Shown: in pieces, positions 13,892 through 25,817 of the stretch
Position numbering within the stretch: the first letter of the stretch is position 1
Layout of the letters: each line of letters opens with the position of its first letter
Assembly: GCA_006176705.1 (NCBI GenBank)
Contig: QRFJ01001016.1
Location: 191,001-255,000, forward strand
DNA from: Cocos nucifera
Lineage: Eukaryota > Streptophyta > Magnoliopsida > Arecales > Arecaceae
Reading direction: 5' to 3'
Length of the DNA: 64,000 bases
The notes under the pieces: generated by a model
The model's database searches: none
Told to the model about the DNA's origin: nothing
The model's input: only the letters and a program-made list of their open reading frames with translations
Position numbers and translations under genes: made by a program

Positions 13892-16800
13892 ATGACCTCC
13901 GGCCGTCTCCTGTTTCAACTTTTCCTTCTCACCAGTTTCATCGCTGTTTTCCTTGTTCTTGTAAACACTATCCCTGCCACCACCTACCACCCTTTCATCT
14001 CGATGAACACCTCTCCCATCACCTCCTGCTACACATCCATCTTCAGCTTCGGTGACTCCCTCGCCGACACCGGAAATTTTCTCCACTACTCGAGCAACAA
14101 TTCAGGCCCGGTTGCCCAGCTCCCCTACGGCAAGACATACTTCCACCGCGCCACCGGCCGTTTCTCCGATGGGCGACTGGTCATTGATTTCATCGGTGTC
14201 TAATCCTCCTGATCTCCTCTCTTCTCTCTTCCCAAATTTCTATAGACTGTAGTTGTTATCTTGGTTTACTAAATTTTATGTTTCCTACGCTTAGCTAAAC
14301 ACTCATAAGCGAGATTTGGTAATGGTGGCTGCAGCACAAGCCATGGGGCTGCCTCTCGTGCCGCCGTATCTTGCCGGAAAAAATAGCCAGGATTTCCGGC
14401 ATGGAGCAAATTTTGCGGTCGCCGGAGCCACCGCACTTGACAATGACTTCTATAGGGCCAAGGGGCTTAGCGTCGTATGGCCGGAGTACTCGCTGGGTAC
14501 CCAGATCAAGTTGTTCAAGCAATTGCTGCCCTCTCTCTGCTCCACCGATTCAGGTAAGCATTTCTCCCCTTTTTCCACATCGCTACCTGCCCAACAAGGG
14601 ATGGGACACCACACTTGAGGCTTTGACATTTACTCAAAACTATTCTAATTCCATGGTGGATCATACTCCAAACACTAATGCATTTTGATATTCCCTAAAT
14701 TTGTTAATGGTGCTGCAATTGAAAGTTATTTTATTAGAAAAAATTATGACTCTAACTCCCCCCTTCTTTATAAAGACCTTGACTTAACGAGCACATGTGC
14801 ATATTTAGACATGCATTGCCTACTTTACTTACCAATTAGAGTAGTTTAGATCATACCTTGGGCAGATCATGTGCTTTATGTCCGGTTGCAGATGGGAAAA
14901 CTGACACAATTTGAGATCTGTTTAACATATATTACTATCACTAAATATTACTCATTTCATTTGTGTAATAAAATACAAAGGGCCTTTTCCACCGTTTTGC
15001 TCGAAAGAGAAAAAAATACTATTTCAAATATTAAAACCATTCCGCATGTTATGCATAATGAGTTGGGATCTGTTGTGGTGCATATTTTTTACGGCAAAGA
15101 GTTGTATAATATCCAATTCATTTTTAGCATTGACTAATAAAAACATTTGATTATAGATGCATAACTAATTTATAAAAGAGGTATTTGATTTTGATTGTAT
15201 TTATAGTGGCAGCTATAACTGATGCAACAAGTTATACCGATGATTACAAATCATCACCATAGATTAACTCAAGTTTGTTATCATAAATTGTTTATACCAA
15301 CGGCCGTTAAAACCACAACAATAGCTTTTAGTGATGCCACATGTTGTCATAATTATCAAATATTGATATAAATTTTATCAATAATTTTATATATTTTTTT
15401 GTCATAGTTTTAATCATTACTATAAACCTTGTTTATTATAGTATCATCAATTAGAGTAGTTTAGATGATAGCTTCGGCAAATCATGTGGTTTATGTCTGA
15501 TACAGAAAGAAAACCAAGTGACAATTTAAGACAAAGTTTAGTACATTATTTAATATACAATACTATCACTAAATATTACTGATTTCATTTGTGTAATAAA
15601 ATACAAGGGATCTTTTCCATCATTTTACTCAAAAAAAAAATCATTTTAAATATTAAAAACCATCATGCATATTATGTAGCACAAGCCAGAATTTTTTGCT
15701 ATACATGTTTTGCATTATAGAGAGTCATATACCTCTCGACCACAATCATGTCATTTAATCATGGGGCTAGACGATTGTTAAACATTCAAATGCAATGTAC
15801 CATGTATAGCATGTAATGTGGCATGATCCAATGCATCCAATTTAATAGCTATCTATATCCATAATTAGATAATGTGGCCGCCATCAAGGACTATGTAGCA
15901 CTTTATGTTATAAAACATGTATTGACATTTGGAACCTATATACGAGAGGTAGATATAAGACATAAACTTAATTAATTAGCTCCAATAATTAAATATATTA
16001 CATATGAAAGATAATTGGTGAATCCACATATGCTTGATCCACATTTATGCATATTTTATTTTAATTAAGAGTAATCATATATATATATAATATAAAATAA
16101 TAATTTATGGAGGAGTATTATAGTGTTGCCAACTCAGCTTCTCAAATGATTGTTGTTGTGCCACCTGGAAAGCATTTGCATTTATTTTGTTTTTGTTCTT
16201 TCGAACTCCTTTCGATTGCTCTCAAGTCTTCAACCTTCCCGTAGCCAATGAGGCACTTCACTTGGGAGATGGTGGAGCCAGGGTTCATGGTGGCAGAGGC
16301 GATGCCAGCACTGTCGAGGAAGCGTTGCTTCTCACCAAAGGAGACCATAGCAGGGGTCTTCCGCTTAGATTCATCATTAAGGAGGACGTTGTTGTCGTGT
16401 GTCGGCCCCTCCTTTGTCGAGCGCCCCTCCGAGTGCTAGTAGAGAAGTCAAGAAAAGTGGAGAGGAGCCTGTAGAATGTTAGATGGAGACGACGGAGGTT
16501 GACCTAGACGTCAGGGTGGTCGAAGGCACGGTCAATGAGGCACTTCACCTAGAAGATGATGGAGCGAGGGTTCATGGCAGTGGAGGTGGCGTCGGTGCTG
16601 CCGAGGAAGTGCTACTTCTCATCGAAGGAGACCACGACAGAGGTCTCCTGCTTGGATTCATCATTAAGGACGACGTCGATGTCGCGCTGCTTCACGACGG
16701 TGATCACATAGTTGTCATTATTGATGCAGTCAGTCTATCATCAAGGTTTGACTGAGTCAGGATGGAGGAGGTCGCCGTCGTCATCAAGGTGGGAGGTCGC

Positions 16801-19800
16801 TGGCCGTGGGTCGTGATCACCTCCAAGGAGGAGGCTCGATTGCCTTCTTTATTTTTCCAAGAAACCAAAAATAGAAAATAAAAAGAGAAAATGAAAAAAA
16901 GAAAAAAAAATAAGAGAGTTTTTTTCTCTCTTCTCTCTCAGCTTTCTCTCTTTACTTTCTCTTTCTAAAAATTTCTCTTTCTACTTTCTCTTGAAGAAAA
17001 ATCCTGATTTTTCGGTCCAGGTTCGTTCAGATCTGATCAGATCAAGAGATATATTTCAAAATTTTTTTTCTTTGACCTGTATCAGATCTGGGATGTTTCA
17101 TATCTGATTCTTATTATTTTAATAAATAAAAAAAAATAAAAATAAATTAAATCAAATTTAATTTCTCTGATTTGGGTAATCTAGTTATCCATTGATGATC
17201 CTGTATGCAGCGGAAGGTTCTGGATCTAGCCACGCAAGCATATGACCTCTATCGGTATCCACTCGGGCTTGATCTGGAGATCTTCTTTTTCTCTATCACA
17301 TCTCCAAAAATCAGATCTGGATCTGATCTGGAGGATCTTTAAAACTTCTTTTGAAGATCAGCAGTCGTCCTTTGCAGCAGCGCAGCCTTCTAGCTTTCAA
17401 TCGTCTTTCTTTGATCTGAATCGCACCAACCAAAAATCCAAAACTCCTTTTGGACGTGGAGAGGAAGGGGAGAAGGTGGTTTGGCATGGAGGAAGAGGGG
17501 AGAGGCAGCCTTGGGCGTGGAAATTGTGATTCCTTTCAATCACTTCGAATCACACTCTGGGTTGGGCGCAGGATCTTATTTATAGACTGTCTGTGATCCA
17601 ACTTTTCTTCTTCTCAATCAATCACAGCTCTTTGTGAAATCAGATCTAAATCTGATTGGTGGGAATATACCCTGGATTCCTTCTTAGAGGGCGCTTAAGA
17701 CCAGTCAAAGTTGATTCTTAGGAGAACTCTAATTGAAATCCAAAAAGGAGATGAAGTCCTTGTCCAACAAGGACTCCTAGGCGCCTCCAACTTGGGCGCA
17801 CGCCTAGGGTGGCGTGCGCCCTCCTTCTTGCCAGATTCTGGCAGGGGGATAGGCTCCCACCAGCTCTCCAATAGGTGCGTGATATGTGGTCAAAAGTCAA
17901 AGTGTCAATTGTCAACATTTGACCAGTCAAAGATAGACTTTTGACCAAAGTCAAAGAACAAGAAATGGTAGGTAACAAAAGGTGAATGAGGTCTTCAACT
18001 TTGCTCGCATCTAAGGTGAACGAGGCATTCAACTTTGCTCGCATTAGGATGAGGTTCTCCTTCTGTTCCTAACGGACTGTGAGGATACATACGGATCATC
18101 GTCCGTGTCTCTTCCTCTATCTCATCTAAGGTGAATGAGGCCTTCGACTTTACTCGGATTAGAATGAAGTTCTTCTCCTATTCCTAACGGGCTGTGGAGG
18201 CACATACGGACCATCGTCCGTGTCTCTCCCTCCATCTCGTTAAGGTGAACGAAACCTTCAACTTTGCTCACATTAGGACAAGGTTCTCCTCCTGTTCCTA
18301 ATGGACTGTGGGGGCACATACGTACCATCGTCCGTATCTCTTCCCCCATCTCGTCTAAGATGAACGAGGCCTTCGACTTTGCTTGCATTAGGATGAGGTT
18401 CTCCTTCTATTTCTAACGGATTGTGGGGGCACATACAGACCATTGTCCATACCTCTCCTTCCATCTCGTCTAAGGTGAACGAGGCCTTCAACTTTGCTCG
18501 CATTAGGACGAGGTTCTCCTCCTGTTCCTAACGAACCACTTTTACTCATTTCTTTTCTATCATCACATAATTTTTGCACCTAGAAATAATGTTATTGAAA
18601 GGAAAGAATTTTACCGAAGGAAAGTTACTGACAGCACATTTTCATTTTAGGATCGTGGGGGCATTGTTCCTCTGGGTTCCCTCAGGCAGTAAGTCCTGGG
18701 TCGGACAACCTTCTCTATCTGACGCTAGCCTTCTCAATTTGGAGCAAGCTTCTCTTGGCTTTGACGCTGGGAGATGACGAATCGTCGAAGTACCAAGCTC
18801 CTCCCAGGGGTAACGTTGATGATGCCATAAGGCAGCTGACCTCCTTATCGTTTCTGACTATGGCAGCGCCCTTGGCCGATCTTCTCCTGCTTCAGGCTGG
18901 CATCGAAGGAATTTATCCAATTGCTCCTTTCTGACGAGCTCCTCAATTTTATCTCGAAGCTGAATGCATTCCTCAGTGTCGTGACTGTGGTCGCAATGAT
19001 AGAGGCAGTACTTGCTTCAATCGTGCTTGTTTGGGGGAGATCGTAATCTTTCTAATCTTGGTAGCTGGTTATTAACTTTCATGAGAATTTGAGTTCGAGG
19101 AGCGTTATGGGGGCATAGTCGCGGAACCTTTCGGAAGGAGGATTTCTTCGCGCCCTTCTGTCGGGGCTTCCTTGATGGCGAGCTCAAGGAGTTTGGGCCT
19201 TGCTTGCGCTGGAGAGGTCGTAAGCACGGCCGAATTTATTCCGTCCTCTTGGAAAACCTACGGAAGAACTTCATGCCCCTTTGTCAGGGCTTTCTTGATG
19301 ACAAGCTCGTGGTGGAGTTCGGCGGCCTCGCTCACGCCGAACTTCATTCCGCCCTCCTGTGAAATCTTCATCGGAGCTTCCTTGATGGCGAGCTTGAAGG
19401 GGAGTTTAGCCTCGCTTGCGCTAGGGAGGTCGTGAATGCAGCTGAACTTCATTCTGCCTCCTGTGAAACCTTTTGCGGGAGAACTTCATATCCCTTTGTT
19501 GGAGGTTCCTTGATGACGAGCTCGAGGGAGAGTTCGGCTGTCTTGCTCACGCCGAACTTCATTTCGCCCTCCTGTGAAATCTTCTATGGGAGAACTTCAT
19601 ATTCCTTTGTCGGAGGTTCCTTGATGATGAGCTTGAAGGATAGTTCAGCCTTGATTGCGCTGGGGAGGTCGTGAATGTGGTCGAACTTCATTCCGCCTTC
19701 TGTGAAGCCTTCTGGGGGAGAACTTCTGTTCTCTATTTCTCCTTCCTAAGGGTAATTGGTATGCCAGGCTAAATGCTCTTCCTTAAGGTTGGTTCCTGGC

Positions 19801-22403
19801 ATCCTCATGGTAGGTTTGCTTGCAAAATCTTCGTCGAAAGCTATCGCACGGCCTGCATCATCTCGGCGGAGCTACGAACCTGCTGGACTAGTGGGTTGAA
19901 CTGCTCCACATCTACGGTGGCTTCAGATGGAACCTGAGCTGTCGGAGCTGAAATGGGAGCAGATGGACCTGGCACGGAGACCGCCGATCGTTGAGTCGAA
20001 GCCCTCCTAGGAGGCATTTTCTCTTCGAGAAAAAACTTTAGAGAGGAAGAAGAGAGATCTCCGAAGAGGGTAGAGAGAAATCATCGCCAAGTACTCCTTT
20101 AAGAATAAGAGAATCTCAGTGGTTCGGGCCCTTCCTCTAGCGCCAATCTGTTGACGCAGAATTTGGACGCCGTCAGATCTAGTTGGAGCGGAGGTAGACG
20201 AGGTCACTATCGGAGATCTGCAAAATAAAGTTTCGTCCGGAGCCGGTGGGGGTGGCTCCGGCAGGACCCTCCGACGATCAAGTCAGCTCTGGCCAAAAGG
20301 AATGGAGTGCTCGAAAATGAGTTTCGCAGAGCTTAGAGAAGGAGAGGAGAGCTTAGAGCCTGGAGTTAGCGTATCTGGAGGGTTCTTTTTATAGACAGAG
20401 CTTGATTGATGGTGACGATCATATCGTCCGATCGTGGGCCACTCGGAACCACATGGAGTTCGGTACGGAGAGAAAGGCATCGTCAGGCGGATAGTGACAG
20501 CCATACTGATAGATTGTGGGCCGCATGGGGCTTGTTACGGAGGAAAAGATGCCGTCAGACTGGTAGTAGCGGTCATACCATCGAGGTTCGAAAGTCGTAG
20601 CTCGAAGAAGCAGACGTTGGTCGGTGGACTCGCGCGTATACCAATTCCAAAGGAGTTCGGACTCCTGAAGGAGTTTGGCCAAAGGAAAGGCTTGAAAGGA
20701 GTTCGACTCCTGTGGGAGTCCGATCGAAGCTCGGCCGCTGAGGAGTTCGGCCGGGGCGCAACCGCTGGGAGTTCGGTTTCTGAAGAAGTTCGATCGAAGA
20801 GGAAGCTTGAAGGAAGTTTAGTTGGAGGAGTTTGGCTAAGATCCGGCTGCTGGGAGTCCGAAGGAGCTCAGCCGTTGAGTAGTTCGGCCGACTGAAGGAG
20901 TTCGGCTAAGGTCCGATTGCTGAAAGTCCGAAGAAGTTCGGCTGCTGAGGCTCTTCCGTGACTACCGATTGCATTAAGCTAAACATCGAACTGGACTTCG
21001 ATACGAATGAAATTTATCCACAATAATTATATATCGTAATTATCTGCCTCGTGCAATGTAGATAAAAAAAAAAAAAAAAAAAACCAACCCGCTATCAACT
21101 GGGCACTAATCCTAGTTTGGCGTTCATCTTTGGTGAGTACCGCGGTACACCCAGCAATACTCTGTAATTAAATTTCAATTTTATAGGGGCCTAGCTCAAC
21201 TTGAACCTGCCAAAACAAGTTAGCTGGATTTGAATCGAGAGACTTGACCGACCCAGATATGCATATTGATATAAATCAGGAAAATGCGGACTTGGGTAAT
21301 AAAGTCTTTTCTTGGTATATTGAAAAGAAAAAATCTATTGTGGGACCCACACCTTATCGACAGTCCTCGCTTGGTTGTTGGATTGCATGGTTGGCGGACC
21401 AAACACTTTATTAGTTGAAATTTTAAAGTCAAATGATCCATTATTTTATTTCTTGGCGCATGGACAGATTGCAAAAGCTTCATGAGCAACTCGCTTTTTC
21501 TGGTGGGAGAGATAGGATGGAATGACTACAATCACCCATTCGTCCAAGGAATGACCATAGATGAGATACGTACATTTGTTCCTGACATGATCCATGTCAT
21601 TAGCTCAGCGATCACGGTGAGCTCATTTCTTTCTCAATCTTATACCTGTCTTACTAAAGTCCAATAAAAAATTTCTAGAATTTGAACACGGTGCCACCCA
21701 AGCTTTCTCGAATGAGGCCTTTTATTTGATCATTAGGACTTGATCCAACTTGGGGCAAAGACACTGGTAGTACCTGGGATCGTCCCATCTGGGTGTGTCT
21801 CCTTGTATCTTACCGTGTTTCAAAGCCAGAAAGGAGAAGACTATGACCCACGGACGGGCTGCATCAAGTGGGCGAACGAGTTCTCGGAAGAACACAATCG
21901 TCTAATTTCGGAGGAATTGGACCGGCTCCGACGGCTTCACCCTCATGCCACCATCATCCATGCTAACTATTATGATGCCTTAATGAGCATCTTCCGTTCT
22001 CCACCGCAATTTGGTCAGCATTTCTTTTGTACCTCTCCTTTTCTTTCCCCTTAAAAAGACTTTTTTTTGCCTCACTTGGCGATAATTCTCACTTCCAAGA
22101 TTTCAGGCAGTGCAGCTTTTGTTTTTTATTTCTCTTTTCAACATTTATATTAACGTCGGCGTGATTGCAGGATTTAAGAAGTCACCACTGGATGCGTGCT
22201 GCGGAGGTGACGGTCCGTATAATATGAACGTCTCTTTAAGGTGCGGGGATCCAAAGACTACGGTGTGTCGCGATCCGGCGAAGTATGTGTTTTGGGATGG
22301 GACACACCTAACGGAGGCGGCTTACGAGGTCATCTCCCGAGGCTTGTTGGAAGGACCGTATGCCACCCCTTCCATAATCCAAACGTGCCGACATGCAGAG
22401 TAA
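13892..22403 (+). CDS. GDSL esterase/lipase, secreted, 5 exons (GDSL gene 1)
   Basis: Exons: 13892-14195, 14335-14553, 21468-21616, 21737-22013, 22171-22403; introns GT-AG; 393 residues, a normal length for the plant family. A hydrophobic signal peptide lies at about 6-30. Block I is FSFGDSLADTGN with catalytic Ser56; block II is NFAVAGATAL in exon 2; block III reads GEIGWNDY (Asn193), where plant members usually have GGND; block V is WDGTHLTEAAY with Asp359 and His362. All four family blocks and the Ser-Asp-His triad are present. The family hydrolyses acyl esters outside the cell (lipids, cutin or acetylated sugars); the substrate of this member cannot be told from sequence. Intron 2 (14554-21467) is enlarged by repeats. 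Gene 2 at 62433 is a close paralogue. The protein appears intact. Confidence 0.94.
14831..15680 (+). repeat. Diverged direct repeat in GDSL intron 2
   Basis: Two copies about 620 bp apart, near 14831-15060 and 15449-15680, share AGAGTAGTTTAGAT, the tract ACTATCACTAAATATTACT and TTCATTTGTGTAATAAAATA in the same order. The spacer has CACTA-subterminal-like wording (for example 15180-15430 with GTCATAGTTTTAATCATTACT). It could be a small, decayed DNA transposon, but no termini were found. 15681-16140 holds nothing recognisable. Confidence 0.6.
16142..16402 (-). pseudogene. Hsp70-superfamily gene fragment, copy A
   Basis: The minus strand reads VLLNDESKRKTPAMVSFGEK, then QRFLDSAGIASATMNP, then STISQVKCLIG. 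This matches the N-terminal nucleotide-binding domain of the Hsp70 superfamily, closest in wording to plant Hsp110-type members (NDES-R-TP, KQRF-G-A, MNP, K-LIG). Only about 55 codons of the domain are present. The frame stays open to about 16142 but leaves the family after LIG, perhaps entering a former intron. The ATPase core is missing, so this cannot act as a chaperone. It lies inside GDSL intron 2, opposite to the host gene, next to copy B. Confidence 0.8.
16525..16718 (-). pseudogene. Hsp70-superfamily gene fragment, copy B
   Basis: The same segment again, about 310 bp from copy A. The minus strand reads TVVKQRDIDVVLNDESKQET, then SVVVSFDEK, a stop, HFLGSTDA, then TAMNPRSIIF, a stop, and VKCLI. 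It starts slightly earlier in the domain than copy A and has two in-frame stops. The two copies are in the same orientation and share the endpoint near LIG, so they arose by tandem duplication of one inserted fragment. It is non-functional. Confidence 0.8.
16860..17977 (-). mobile_element. Probable LTR fragment of a retroelement in GDSL intron 2
   Basis: This stretch has the look of a plant LTR read on the minus strand: a TATA box (GTCTATAAATAAG, plus coordinates about 17574-17586), TTGACC/GGTCAA clusters near 17880-17960 and repeated AGATCTGAT words at 17025-17340. No partner LTR, target duplication or coding domain was found, so its borders are approximate. It adjoins the tandem array and Gypsy remnants and may belong to the same broken element or to an earlier insertion. 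Confidence 0.4.
17978..18535. repeat. Tandem array, about 115-bp period, five units
   Basis: The word AAGGTGAACGAGGCCTTC (with variants) recurs near 18015, 18127, 18241, 18356 and 18472, with a partial unit at 17978. Units also share GAGGTTCTCC, TTCCTAACGG and CATACGGACCATCGTCCG. Short ORFs on the minus strand here are products of the repeat. It lies 3' of the Gypsy gag remnant (in that element's own direction). Confidence 0.9.
18640..20016 (-). pseudogene. Gypsy retrotransposon gag remnant
   Basis: Minus strand: an ATG at 20016 opens MPPRRASTQRSAVSVPG, the usual start of a plant Gypsy gag, and stays open for about 60 codons (to a stop near 19840). Near 18880-19030 the typical gag C-terminal motif appears (KYC, then DHSHDTEECIQLRDKIEEL, then KFLR). 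Between them most of gag is replaced by a tandem array of about 107 bp units (about 19140-19730). Stops and the lack of protease, reverse transcriptase or integrase show a broken element. It sits directly downstream of the LTR and primer-binding site at 20131-21022, in the same direction. Confidence 0.75.
19140..19730. repeat. Tandem array inside Gypsy gag, about 107-bp period
   Basis: Landmarks such as GAGAACTTCAT (19483, 19589 and variants at 19268 and 19719), TTCCTTGATGACGAGCT and GCCGAACTTCATTCCGCC recur about every 107 bp, in roughly five units with indels. On the minus strand part of the array is open (for example 19258-19452, with GGMKFGVSEAAELHHELVIK). Confidence 0.8.
20131..21022 (-). 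mobile_element. Gypsy LTR (20149-21022) with adjacent primer-binding site
   Basis: The LTR starts TGTTGACG at 20149 and ends TCCACA at 21022 (plus-strand view, TG...CA). Immediately outside at 20131-20148 lies CTTCCTCTAGCGCCAATC. Its reverse complement, GATTGGCGCTAGAGGAAG, is a tRNA-primer-site-like sequence just inside a 5' LTR. So this is the 5' LTR of a minus-strand element whose gag follows at 20016. A TATA-type box (GTCTATAAAAAG on the minus strand, about 20385-20396) sits in the LTR. The far LTR is absent. Short GGAGTTCGG-type repeats fill 20650-20950. A poly-A run lies at 21064-21083. Confidence 0.75.
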
Positions 22404-23875
22404 ACGCCGTTCAGTTGCAGTAGCTTTCAAGCTAAGAGCGCGAACCACGGCATTATTACACGGTTAAACGGGATCTCGGCCCCACTTGCCAACCGGCGCA
22501 TGGCATCTTGTGGTGGATAATTGGTGGCTAATGTGCGTTTTGACTTTGTCACATGGTTCTGTGTGTGTACTGTCACTCTTGATTGATGTAATTGACTATT
22601 ATTGTAAGAGGCAACCTTGATATGCGGGTTCTGAGAGGAATTAGAAAATTTGAATAGAAAGGGGTAATTGCCGGGAAAAATGAGTAAACACAAGTAGATT
22701 GGAAACGCAGTTCTATAGTTTGACTCAGCCGCCCACGATTTTTTTCTCCTTCTCAATTTTACATTTTAGTAAATAAAAAAAATTAATTTTTTTTTATATA
22801 CATAAATATTCTTCTAAAATTAATATATATCTATGTATTATATATTCTCATAAAATACTTATTTTATATATATATATATTATTTTTTTCGTATGCATCCA
22901 TATTATTGTTCATCATTAAAAAATTAATGATTTAAAATTAAAATAACAAAAATATTTTTAATAAATAAATATATAAAATAAAATATTTATAAGGATATAT
23001 ACATATATAAATAACAATTTTGTGACAATATTTATATAATTTAATATATTTAGGAGGATATATAAATAAAAAAATTAATTCTATTTGTCTCTATTTCAAC
23101 TTATTTTAATACTCAAACTAGTCTAGCACTTGCTTCTTAATATTTTTTATGAAAATATTATCTAGAAAAAAGATTGATTTGATAATTAGATAACTAAAAA
23201 GTTTTGTTATTGGGAAGAGAGGATGTTTAACTAGTTGGATAAGTTTCTAATGAGACTCGTTAACCTATTACTTATTTTTGAAGTAAAAAGATAATTTTAT
23301 ATTAATTTTTAATTTAAATAAATATAATTTTGACTAATGATATTAGCTAAGCTATTATATCAAAGGTAGTCATGCAAAAATAATATTTTATGAGGGTATG
23401 CATGTAAATATTAATTTTGAAAGAATATTTACATAAATTTAATATTTAGAAGAGTATTCACATAAAAATTCTAAGTTTTTTTTTTTTTTGTATGTATACT
23501 TTTATAAATATATCAAAATTACATGAACATCTGTGAAATTATTATTTATATATATATATATCCTTATAAATATATATTTTTTAGTATATATGTACATACT
23601 AAAGATATTTTAGTTATTTCAATTTTAAACTATTAATTTCTTAATGGTATTAGATGGCATGGGTGCATGAGAAAAAGAAGAAGAAGAAGAGGAACTAGAA
23701 TGATATACGAGCAAAATAAGCATTTTATAAGGATACACACATGCGCGCGCGCACACGCACACATATATATATAATATATGTATGTATGTATATCTTCTTG
23801 CTATTAGGAACTCTCCTACTCCACTGCATTTTCAACTCCAAATTATTATGTTCTTTGAGCTTGTCTCAACTCTGT
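22404..23875. other. Intergenic AT-rich spacer downstream of GDSL gene 1
   Basis: The 3' UTR of GDSL gene 1 probably ends by about 22650. The remainder is AT-rich with no recognisable gene. A compound microsatellite (CG/CA, then TA, then TATG units) occupies about 23739-23792. Confidence 0.6.
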
Positions 23876-25812
23876 TATGTGAAGTTGGTCAAAATTTGTC
23901 CATCTTAAACAGAAGAGGGATCGAGCCTTAAAAATATTAAATATATGAATTATGCTCTATTGATAAAATGGGCTTAGAAATTGATCAAAAAACCTGAAAC
24001 CTCTTCGATGAAGCAAATTAGCAGCATTTATTATATTAGAAAAAAATTTGGATTGAGATTTAAGCAATGTTTTGTTAATCTCTCTCCTATCCGAAGGATA
24101 TTAGTAAAGACTTGGATATTTTTTTGAATCATACTCCACTCAAATGGGGGAAATGATCCGATATTTGGTTTTGAGAGGACTATTGGTAGACCTATGACTC
24201 AACTTGCATAGACTCAATTTGACTTATTTTAAAAGACCCATTGGACTGGGTCAGATTTTAAAATTGGATCCATTTTATTTTTTAAATTATATCTCACTTT
24301 ACTAAATTCTGACCTAATCTGGTTTGAACCCAATATACTATTAAAATCTGAATCTGTTTGAGCTTCTAAGTTATAATTTAAGACCTGTATGAATAATATC
24401 TTTAACATAAAAATAGATCTAAAATTATTTTAATATATATTTTTTAAAAATATTATTTATTATCTATTTTGCATGGTTAATGATAGTTGTTATGTGATAG
24501 TTAAAATATAGTTGGCTATGTTTAACCCAAATCATATGCAGATTCAAATTTTTTGGGTTGAGGCTAGGTTATTCTCTATTTGTTTAGACCATCAAAGTGG
24601 GCATTCTAGTTTGGAAACTCACTCAGAATGAAACTAGGGATAGCATTAGGCCAGATTCGGGATGGGTTTTTAACACCCAAACCCAAACCCAAACCCAAAT
24701 ATCCACTAAATTATCCAAATCTAGTCCAAATACTATTAGGATTGAACTTTTTTTTGCCTAAATCCATCTCAATCAAGTATCAAATAATTTGGGTTGACCC
24801 AGCCGGAATCCAATTGAATCACATTGAGTCATTTTTTCATTTTTATCAATTCTATAGCCATACCATCATTCTATAAATCATATCTTTCTTAAACAAATAA
24901 AATTCAACACCACTTAGTTTCATATTTAATCAAAATAAAATTCAAACTATCTTAAGCAAATAAAATTTAAAAATATGTAGTTTAATAACACTTAGTTCTA
25001 TATTTAATCAAAATAAAATTTAAATACAATATAAAATTAACAGACCAAGATATTCAATAATAAAGGAATAAGGAAAAGGAAGAAAGGAGAGAGTGAATAA
25101 ATAAGTCAAGATTTAGTAACTAGTAGATGGTAATTAATAAAATATATTTAATATAATATATATATATATATATATCTAAAATACTAAAATAATTCATTCT
25201 AGGTTCGGATCGGATATCGAATCGGATGCATAACTATCCAGTCTCGATCTAAACCAAAAGTTATGTATTCAAATTTTACCCAAACTCGATGCAAACCCAA
25301 TCAACGCGTTGACTACTTGACCCAATTGGATTGGGTCGGCTCAGGTATCCACAGGTTTGGATTTTATTGCCATTCCTAAATAAAACCTTTTCGATTGACT
25401 CTTGGTATAGGTTCATCAATAATGGTAGCCTACTTTGTCCATATTATGAAATCATCTAGAAAGCTGCAGCATGAGAGAAAGTCGAGTGTTACTATGATTG
25501 GCTTTAAAGAACAAACCGCACATTGGTAAGATTCTTCTTTAAAAAAAGCTGAAGTATTAGTTTGGTTTGCTCTTTGTATGGAATCTGGTTAGATTATTGC
25601 GCGATGTCCGATAAGCAGACATTTTTTGTTAATCCACTATTTTCATAAATAGCTAAAGCTCTTACCTCTGATCTCTTTCGGTGATCTTGGTAGCCCTTCG
25701 ATTAGGAGGGGTACTGATGTTGAGTTTATCTTTCGTGCTACCAGTATACCACTATATTTATTCTTGCGCTAGCTTTTTGTGATTTGGAGGACTTTTCTTG
25801 CTTTTAGGTTTT
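23876..25812 (+). pseudogene. LINE remnant, body portion (interrupted)
   Basis: The plus strand at about 23930-24200 reads MNYALLIKWA, then KLIKKPETSSMKQISSIYYI, then NGGNDPIFGF. This fits the post-reverse-transcriptase part of plant LINE ORF2, with stops. A hAT-like element (24635-25378) lies in the middle. The end of this block (GGTTTTGTTTTT at about 25807-25817) continues, after the Copia 1 insertion, at 48125 into a LINE-like 3' tail with a poly-A run. The stretch 24200-24630 is degenerate and may hold another small insert. Protein evidence is short, so confidence is moderate. Confidence 0.5.
24627..25386. mobile_element. Non-autonomous hAT-like element (24635-25378)
   Basis: Termini TAGGGATAGCATT (left) and, as reverse complement on the right, TAGGAATGGCAAT agree at 10 of 13 positions and resemble the CAGGGATGGCAA ends of many plant hAT elements. 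The flanks are AATGAAAC (24627-24634) and AATAAAAC (25379-25386), an 8-bp target duplication with one mismatch, the size expected for hAT. The 744-bp body has no transposase. It includes four CCCAAA hexamers near 24679-24703. Confidence 0.65.
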
Positions 25813-25817
25813 GTTTT

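Noticed and set aside
24679..24703. (CCCAAA)n as an interstitial telomere repeat
   Set aside because: The plant telomere unit is CCCTAAA. This hexamer lacks the T, has only four units and sits inside a hAT-like element.
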